A program made the translations under genes and the position numbers. DNA of 64,000 nucleotides from Calvatia gigantea (lineage: Eukaryota; Basidiomycota; Agaricomycetes; Agaricales; Lycoperdaceae). Location of the stretch: assembly GCA_025093985.1 (NCBI GenBank), contig JACAAK010000011.1:1798001-1862000 (forward strand), read 5' to 3'. Below are positions 56,561 to 64,000 of the stretch, piece after piece; within the stretch, counting starts at the first letter, position 1, and every line of letters begins with the position of its first letter. A model generated the notes under the pieces. It saw only the letters and a list, made by a program, of their open reading frames with translations, made no database searches and was not told where the DNA came from.

Positions 56561-59500
56561 ATGTCGCCTCTCCAACCTGCGTTCCACTCCTATTCAGTCC
56601 CAACATCGCCCGCAGCACCGTCTCGTTCATCCAAAACCCATCCAGTGACCCCCCAGCGAGCCCCTCGCCACCAACAACGTCAGACACAATCCTTTTACAG
56701 GTCCCCAATCACTCCCTCAACACCGTACACTCCCCTCAGTCTCCGCTCAGGCACCTCCAACAACTCGTCAATACTAACGACGCCGGATAATCATAACCTC
56801 AGCTTGAACATCAAGAAACACATCACATTTGTCTCTGGATCTCCCGACATCTCACGCAAAGAAAAAAGTATCGCGAACTTTGCGGGCAACTGGAGGTCCC
56901 GCGCCAATGACAATGGCATTCAAGTCTCTTCTACCGACCAAAACCTGGAGGAACAGCCCTACGGGGACGACGATGGTAACTATTATGTTTTCATGACTAG
57001 AACTAGCGCTGAACAATGCGCATATAGGGACCGAATACAGTGTCTCCGACTCGGGCAACGACTCGAGCATCCTGGCATCCGATGGTACGCCATGTGTTGA
57101 TTTTTTTTTTTGCCAACACATGTACTAACTAAGCGACAGCGCTGCTCCCATCATTCCTTTCGAAGCAACCGGCACATCAGTTGAACCACGCCCCTTCTCG
57201 CCCTCGGACCCAATCACACTCTTCCTTCCAGCCTCACCCCCAGCCTTCTTCTCCAACTCTTCGCCGTAATGTCATCCGCATTCAACCACCTGTGTCTCCA
57301 CTTCGCACGCGTCAATCCCAGAATCAACCAATTAATGTACTGTCAACCCCTCCGCCCAATCGGACTCTTGCTAAACAGATGAAGCTCAAGGGAAGCTTTA
57401 CCGACCCTGCACATACCCGCAGGCGTGAAGCTTTCGGCGTTGTATGTCATCACTGTTCTTTCAAGTTGCCTGTATGCTCATGTATGCCAGATCCGCGCAC
57501 CGCAGAACACGCATACCAGCTTCAACCTCGGCTACTCCAATGACGTGTCCATGGGACTTTTTGATATAGACGAAAATGAAAATGAACAAGACACAAGTCG
57601 CGATACCCTTCACGAAGACGAATCCTTTTCCATGAACTTGCAAGCGCATCAAGCGAATACCTTCGGATACTTCAACTGCAGCTATCCTTCTTTCCCTCAA
57701 TACAACTCAGATCCTTTCCAGAGCAATAGTATTCAATTTGGCTATCCCACTTCTTCGAATATTTCCGACAGCGTCGACCTTCACTTCCTTTCTTTCCAGC
57801 AGCAGCAACAAAATGCATATAGCTACGGTGCCCTTCCTCAACCCCCCAGGTCTCAAAGGGATACCCTCGGGAAAACTCACAATCTTGCCGCTGCCCCTTG
57901 CGTCAAGCCTGCGCAGGTCCCCATCCCATTCACTGATATGTCACTCCCCGTGGTTCACAAACCCGTGCCTCTACACCCATCCAGAAAGGCCAACTCCATG
58001 ATTCTCCCCCCCACTTCTGATCTGGCCTTGTCGGGACCCTCCAACATGTCTGATTGCGCCGTTTGTCTCTGTCAAAACCCGCCCAGTCTCGCTATTCTGA
58101 AACCGTGTGACCACCCCCTGTGTTCTGCTTGCTTGACTAGCGCACTTAATATCGTTGGGGAGAAAGATATGGAATGTGCTGTCTGTAAGCAGAGCGTCCA
58201 GGATTTCAGGCTCGTCAGTCCGAGGAGCAAGGGCGGTTTCCCTTCAACAGGTATGAGTTTTAAACGTGTTGATCCCAATGAGTGCTCAACTTGTGATAGA
58301 CGCACAGAAGGAGACGCCGAAAACGAGGTCATTCTTTGGTCCGACCTTCTCTCCGACAGGCTCGAATAAGGCGGAGGGGATGAGCACCCCGGGGGAGAAC
58401 GACAGTTTTGGTGACCTTGAGAATAGCTTTGACTTTGGTATCGACTTTTCGCCACATGAAATTCGTGCCAGCACTCCCAAACTGGAGAATAACGTGAGCT
58501 TTGATAACGGCGAACAGCCTGCTATGAAGGCCGTCAAGGATAGTCCGGTGGTTCTCCGAATCGATAACGTTCCATGGGTTCGTCTTCTCCCCCCCTATTG
58601 GTTGGATGCACTTGCTAACCCTCGTTCTCCCTCCTAGGACATTACCCCGTCTCAAGTAGTTGCTTGGTTACAACAGCCAGTAGTGCGTGTACACGTCTTG
58701 TTGGACACCAAAGGGAAGACTTTGAGCCACGCCTACGTTGAAGTTGAGGACCAGCGGGTCGCCGGTGGCGTTCTGCGCGGAGAAGCTATCGGACCGGATG
58801 GGAGGAAGAAAGAGAGAGGGAGTGTGTTGGGCAAGGGGCGGCGTGCAAGGGGTGTTACTGTTACGCGGAGTAGTCAGGGTGAACTCATGGCTGATGTGAG
58901 TTCCTTGTTGACTTTTTGCACGAACGGAATGGTCGAATTTTTATATAGCTGTTCCCGCACTGGAATGGAGGTTTTGATGGTACTCGACCGTCGCTCGCTG
59001 GGTTACAGAAGGAATGCGTCATCAACGCGCTGGAAGGGTGTCTTCTTACTGAAAGTGAACTAACTGGATTGTTGTTCCTCATTCGCGAACCCGATGTGAG
59101 TTGTCATCAATATCCCACCGACCCGTGAAACGTACTGATGATAATGAATTGGTTTATTAGTCTCATTTCCTCAAGGTCCCTTCGTTACCCTTCCACTCTC
59201 TTATCAGCATTCTTAGCAAATTTCCATCGGATATGGATAGTCGAGTGTTTTGGTCTGCTGGTATTAGGGATATGTTGTTTGACGTTACCTTTGGTAAGTA
59301 CCCCTTTAAATACCCTGTTAGTTGATTGATTAATTAGCTGCGAGTAGCTGCTGTGGAAACCCTCCTTGCTCGTCTTGAAGCCCTGAAGAGCGACCCTGGT
59401 GCTAGTGCAAAGTTAAAGAACGATAAAGGTTATAATTTGGATCTCGCGACGGACCTTGTCCAGACCGCCCTTCATTGTCAGGGTACGTGTCAGCCCTGGT

Positions 59501-59776
59501 CTTCGCGAAAGTGCCTAATGTCCTTCTTTAGCTTTTACTGATCAGCAAATCTATAAACTCATGTCCTTCGCCTCGTCTAAATCTATCCCGATCTCACCGT
59601 CCGCCGCGGCTTCTCCCGCGTCTACCACCACCACGACACCCAATAGTTCAGTTCACACACTTAACGACGTCAAAGATCAGCAAACTCGAGATCGTTTTGG
59701 AGACCTAGCCAAGGAATTCGGGGTGGAGGCCGGGTTGGTACAGGCACTCGCTCAGCGCCTCGCTAATCTTGCCTAG
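56561..59776 (+). CDS. RING-finger plus RRM protein
   Basis: A long, low-complexity N terminus (Pro/Ser/Gln-rich: MSPLQPAFHSYSVPTSPAAP, SSFQPHPQPSSPTLRRNVIR) is followed by FQQQQQNAYSY. Then comes a C3HC4-type RING: CAVCLCQNPPSLAILKPCDH, PLCSACLTSALNIV, CAVCKQSVQDF. After an acidic linker an RRM: VVLRIDNVPW (RNP2) DITPSQVVAWLQQPVVRVHV and LSHAYVEVED (RNP1). The C-terminal half (FPHWNGGF, CVINALEGCLLTESELTGLL, LLARLEALKSDPGASAKLKN) ends LVQALAQRLANLA at 59776. Combining a ubiquitin-ligase RING with an RNA-binding domain suggests RNA-linked ubiquitylation; targets unknown. I cannot assign a named ortholog. Exon joins near 56958, 57100, 57440, 58250 and 58580 are GT-AG. No lesion noticed. T-rich 3' flank at 59970-60000. 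Confidence 0.8.
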
Positions 59777-60990
59777 AGTCGTATCAAAGAATTGACTTTG
59801 AAAGTCAATAGCAAAGAAGCAAAAATCAAACAAACCCGCTCTGCGTTCCCACTACACCTCACGATATTACGAAACGGTCTCTCCTTTTCCTTTTTCTTCT
59901 ATTATTCATCATATATTCTGTAGAATCCACTCAACGTCGCTCATTTCCTCCTTTCTGTCACTGGCATTCGCACTTTCTTTTTTTTTTTTCCTCCCTCCAA
60001 TAATCTCCCCCGCTCCTTTGCAAGGCTGTTTTCTTTGTGCTCTCCGGTTTTTCTCTGTTTTGTTTTTCTCGCGTGTTTGATAAACAAAGGAAGAAAGAAG
60101 ATACAATATGTCATTGGAAACCCCTCTGTATAATTTTGTAGTGCTATACGTCCCCTCTTCCCTCCTTGCCCGCCGTTCTTGGCATAGATACATACACTCG
60201 TTTGGGAATGAAAGTCTAGATCCTTCTGTGAAGGGACTGTGTTGTTGATAGAATAACAAGAAATGTCACATATGTTGTGGTTTGAAGTGAATGCGTGTAG
60301 CTTAAGTATGAATATCGACATCCGCTGACACAGATATGTCAAGACTGGGGTAGGGTCACTTAGATGATCCTGGAGATACTAGCAGGTAATAAGCCCGGAT
60401 CACTCTTTGGTTATATCCCCCTTGGTTGCAATTTCAAATATGATGAACGTGAAAATGATACTTCTGCCCAAACCGAGCCGTGATTCTGAGATCAGCTTTG
60501 GCTTTCAAAGATTCATTCTTACTTATGCGAATCAAGCCGGTGCTGGGACAGCATGAAATTCGACAACAGTCACACAGCGTTCCAGTGAAACCCTGCCTGG
60601 AATTTAGAAGAAATTTCCCGCGACTAAGCAATTCCACGACCAGTACGTTGTTTTCTGGATTCATCAAATCTTTTCACTGGTTGATTTTCTCCCTCTTATT
60701 AGTGCATGTGTACCCGAAATATAACCTGGAGATAATCCAAGCTATACTCGAAATTGTATTCAGTGAGGAGAGAGTTAAAGCGACAGTGTCACTCGCCTAC
60801 ACCAAACAACACAGCATGGGCGTCAAAGCAGCACCGCAAGTGTTTCCAACCCCATCCCCACCTCTCGGCTTCTGAACCATTCCCTTGATATTGAAATGTT
60901 CAATGGTGCTAGCCAAATTATTATCAAGGACAGCAAGATCTCTCAAACTAATAATCATTTTCACGCTAGCGGGATTGGTATAAATCTCTC
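59777..60990. other. no gene recognised
   Basis: Pyrimidine-rich 3' flank of the RING/RRM gene, then intergenic DNA. Frames at 60434-60875 on both strands show no motif; they may belong to the lost 5' part of the NACHT pseudogene. Confidence 0.4.
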
Positions 60991-62385
60991 TTGCCCTATC
61001 CTGGTAACAGTCTGATGTGGAGTCTTCAGGTCTTGACAGGTTGTATGGTGCCTCCACGCCAGAGGCGGCGTTCGACTCGTCCGCTCGCAAGTATGCCCCT
61101 AAATGTTACCCCGGAACTCGCGAGCAACATATCCGAGATTTCACGGCATGGGTGGCCCGCAACAATCATGTCGGACAACTGTGCCGTTTCCGCAGGTCCT
61201 GGATGAGCGGGCCTGCCGGCGTTGGCAAATCTGCTATTGCACAAACTTACGCAGAGAAAATGGGAAAGGATCGTTTAGGTGCTACATTCTTCTTCTCTCG
61301 TCTAAACCAGAGAGATGATCACGATCGGTTCCTTCCCCTCCGTTGCCTACCAAATTTCGACTAAGGTCAGAGAATTTGCGAGTATTCCTTGATGAATAAA
61401 ATCCGTGACGACCCATCTCTTCTATCAAAAACTCTTGGGGTACAGTTCCAGGAGCTGATAGTCGCACCATTATTGGAGTTGAAGGAACGGGGGGTGGTGA
61501 TAGGGGAGCGGGTTGTTATCATCGATGGGTTGGATGAATGTAAGGATATCGAGCACAGTGCGAAATTATCGAGCTAACTGCGACGGGTTGTGCGGGATCA
61601 TGGGGGAAATCTACCACTCCTCTGGGCTTTCTTCAGTCGTCCAGACATTTTCCTCCGAAGCCATTTCTCCATTGTTCTGGAGGACAGTACTCCCTGTTTC
61701 TCGCGAACTCGATGACGAAATCGAACTCTATCCTGTGGGATGCATTTCAAAACATCCTAAAACGCTATCGTCTCATCCCATCGGCGTCCGAGGCTATCTG
61801 GCCTTCTGGTGGTGATGTTGTCAGACTTGTTGGTAGATCAGTTGGACTGTTCGTCTGCGCTTCAACCGCGATGGATTTCATAGGGGATCCTGGTGCACCG
61901 GATCTAAAGCAACTGCTCAGGATTGTTCTTTCCCAAACTGACCCCGCTCTCACGAATAGCTGCGGCAGGCCTTGACTGCGCTCTACACTCTGATAATGCA
62001 GCGCATTCCTACCCACACACTCCCGTTTACCCAGCGGATATTACTACTACATGAAGCTGCGCGCAGGGGTGGGAGAGGCGCAGCCTAATTTTTGTTGCTG
62101 AAGCACTCGGAATTGACCCCAATTTGGTGACTGCCACATTACCCAAGCTCCATCTATCCTTTCCATCGAAGTGGAAGCCAATCAGAAGGTGAATTTGTAC
62201 TTTCACCATGCTTCGTTCATGAACTTTTTGGCCAGCGAAGAACGATCTGGGCTACCATTCTATATTCTAACACCTCATACCTATGGGTCATCGGTGAAAC
62301 GTGGCATAGAGGTCGTAGGGAGCGAGTTCACTAGCACCTCAGCCGGTGGGTTGGTCCGTAACGAGATCTCGTATCCACATTGTTG
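60991..62385 (+). pseudogene. NACHT-domain (NLR-like) protein, decayed
   Basis: Agaric NACHT proteins are STAND NTPases thought to act in non-self recognition. Readable blocks: AAFDSSARKYAPKCYPGTRE (pre-NACHT), WMSGPAGVGKSAIAQTYAEK (Walker A), LGATFFFSRLNQRDD, SVAYQISTKVREFAS, NKIRDDPSLLSKTLGVQFQE, LIVAPLLELKERGVVIGERV and VIIDGLDECKD (Walker B), LPLLWAFFSRPD, LVGRSVGLFVCASTAMDFIG, ALYTLIMQRIPTHTL and YFHHASFMNFLASEERSG. The blocks are in the correct order but scattered over all three frames with stops (near 61330, 61400, 61560, 61760 and 62090). No C-terminal repeat domain follows. The start was taken at the first aligned block; it is a dead gene or a badly damaged allele. Confidence 0.8.
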
Positions 62386-63651
62386 ACTCATCCTAGATGA
62401 AGCCTGGACCAAAGGATATGCCCACGGTTTAGTCCCGTTTTTTGTGATTGTCAATCATTTTTTCAACAATCTAAGGCCACAATTCGGTTGATCTCATCTC
62501 TTTCACTAGTGAGACACTCGGGCGAGGTTGAGTTGAGAAGGTGGCTAGTGGTGATCGGACAACAGAATGAAGGACCGGTGGGTAAGATTTCGCGAAAGCA
62601 TCCAACAAATTGGACAGGCAAAGGTTACGGTGATATCATTGATCATGCAACGAGGGTGGAACGGTTTGGAGTGAACAAATCAAAAACGCTTAACTTGCGA
62701 AGGTCAATGGTAGGGAGGCAAGGGAAGGCTAGATAGAGAAGGTGCAAGACATTAGGTGCCGAGGTGTTGGAAGTTGTTCGGGTTGTTGTGTCGGTGGGAG
62801 TGAAGGGGGAATGAGGGGAATTTTCCCGTTGCTGCTCCGCTCAGCTTCCGCCGCTATATTTTTTGTTTGATACCTCATTTTTTCGCTTCTCGCAATTTCC
62901 GAGGAGCGTCAAACCAGGTCCTGTGGATACGTCCATGCAGCCACATTTGGTATAGCAGCACAAGCATTCTGCACACCCCCTTTCTTTTTTGTTTTCCGTT
63001 TCCGTTCGCGGTTACTGAGGGTCGTGCCGCAACATCAAGCGGTTAGCCGTGTGAAGAGCGGGCAAAGGAATTCCTCTCCTAGAGTTTGCTTTTCAGACCT
63101 TTGTTTGTTCACGGCTGATGCTGAAAGTTGCACATAAATCTCAACCCGATTTAGGTGGAGCAAGATGCTGAGTAAAGAAATATGGCCCTCCAGAACTTTC
63201 AGCCCTCAAGCGTGCGATGATATTAGGCGTCAAATTTCAGGCCTTGCAGTGGCAAGGAGGTGGGTTATGTGAAATGCCCTCAGAAGGTAGCAGAATGGTT
63301 TGCAGCACAATGCCACCTGCCTAGTACAAGGGTGCAACGATACCATGGGTGCCCTTACGTTGGTATTTCAAAGGTTTTGCTGTCATCCAAAAAAACCGCA
63401 TATTTCAGGTTATTTCTGGTGGTACGCCTGAAGGAGCTAATTTCTTCAAAAATTCGTCAATGAATGTCGAACCCAGAAGTGCTGGACTTTGTCTGACTTA
63501 AGCTTTGAACCCCCCCAGTACGGTACGTCACATTAGTAAAAAAGAAGATTTACACAGGCAGGCAAAAGATAGCATAATTGGAATATATTGAGCAACCATG
63601 TCACAGCACTGGGTATCCATCCATCGCTCAACGTCAACGCTCGAAACTAGC
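62386..63651. other. no gene recognised
   Basis: 1.27 kb between the NACHT pseudogene and the hydrophobin 3' end. Short frames only. Confidence 0.5.
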
Positions 63652-64000
63652 TTAGACGTTAACATTGATGGGGGTGCAACCGATAGCGATGACGCCGTCT
63701 AAGGTTAGCTTGTCAGTATAGCTAGTCATAATCTCCAAAAAGGAATACGCACTGAAGTGGTTGCCCGTGCAGCAGACGGGGTTGGCATTACTATGATGAT
63801 TTGGAGTCAGATCTGCGGCCAAATTCGCGAGAAGGTAGAAAGGGTATTTACCAGTTGGAGCCAGTGCCCGCTCCGATGAGGGCGCTGATAGGGTTGCATT
63901 TGATACCAACGAGGCCATGAATAGCACCAGCGGCGAGGTTGAAGACACCAAGCTGTTGTTGGACGGCCTGGGAGTCAGGCTTCTGAACATCCGAGCCTGT
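63652..64000 (-). CDS. class I hydrophobin, N terminus beyond window
   Basis: Hydrophobins are small secreted proteins that coat aerial hyphae and fruit bodies. Exons 63652-63698, 63753-63790 and 63852 to beyond 64000 join cleanly. The protein reads ...VQKPDSQAVQQQLGVFNLAA, GAIHGLVGIKCNPISALIGA, GTGSNCNANPVCCTGNHFNG and VIAIGCTPINVNV. The visible cysteines follow the second half of the class I pattern (C ... C-x5-CC ... C), and the C-terminal GCTPINVNV is characteristic. The signal peptide and first three or four cysteines lie to the right of the window. Intron positions match typical agaric hydrophobin genes. Confidence 0.94.
   Translation of the reverse strand, partial: QARMFRSLTPRPSNNSLVSSTSPLVLFMASLVSNATLSAPSSERALAPTGKYPFYLLANLAADLTPNHHSNANPVCCTGNHFSAYSFLEIMTSYTDKLTLDGVIAIGCTPINVNV

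Noticed and set aside
59941..60342. Lys/Arg-rich minus frame of 133 codons
   Set aside because: It is the complement of the pyrimidine-rich 3' flank of the RING/RRM gene; low complexity.

Overview
The window looks like nuclear DNA of a mushroom-forming basidiomycete (Agaricomycetes). The evidence is split genes with many 45-70 nt GT-AG introns, a class I hydrophobin, a TOK-type K+ channel, F-box paralogs, a NACHT (NLR-like) pseudogene and a LaeA/UMTA-like methyltransferase. No operon, CRISPR array or rRNA gene was seen. All gene models were read by eye from protein similarity and splice signals, so exon edges are approximate unless given.

Layout. 1-9 kb: an unidentified gene cut by the left edge, a NIPA Mg2+ transporter gene flanked by two inverted tRNA-Val(CAC) genes, and two F-box paralogs, the second split by a Ty1/Copia remnant. 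9-14 kb: a head-to-head acyl-CoA carboxylase pair (carboxyltransferase on -, biotin carboxylase/BCCP on +) sharing a 145-bp promoter region. 15-19 kb: methyltransferase and an Fcy2-type purine-cytosine permease. 22-38.5 kb: TOK1 K+ channel, orotate phosphoribosyltransferase (OPRT) and a flavin-reductase-like gene, followed by decayed tandem copies of this block; the flavin reductase survives as three apparently intact copies, while OPRT and TOK1 survive once plus remnants. 38.8-39.8 kb: Derlin. 40.6-43.3 kb: a transposon-rich stretch. 43.4-49.5 kb: a kinase-like gene, an SDR and an alpha/beta hydrolase. 50.7-59.8 kb: SEH1, NADP-glutamate dehydrogenase and a RING+RRM protein. 61-62.4 kb: NACHT pseudogene. 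Right edge: a hydrophobin missing its N terminus.

The strongest new observations are small mobile elements that can be delimited exactly: a 1,181-bp Mutator-like element carrying a RecQ-type helicase fragment with a 9-bp target duplication (Pack-MULE-like); two hAT-type non-autonomous elements with perfect 8-bp duplications, one filled with a degenerate CCGGATAAAA repeat; and a pogo/Tc1-type element with TA duplication. A second theme is small frame-breaking lesions in otherwise well conserved genes (NIPA, biotin carboxylase, TOK1, both F-box genes), all in the first 25 kb. They are either real decay or base-calling errors, and read-level data would decide.

Housekeeping genes that look intact: OPRT (pyrimidine synthesis), NADP-GDH (ammonium assimilation), SEH1 (nuclear pore/SEA complex) and Derlin (ER-associated degradation). 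The rest is transport, secondary or catabolic enzymes and fast-evolving accessory families.
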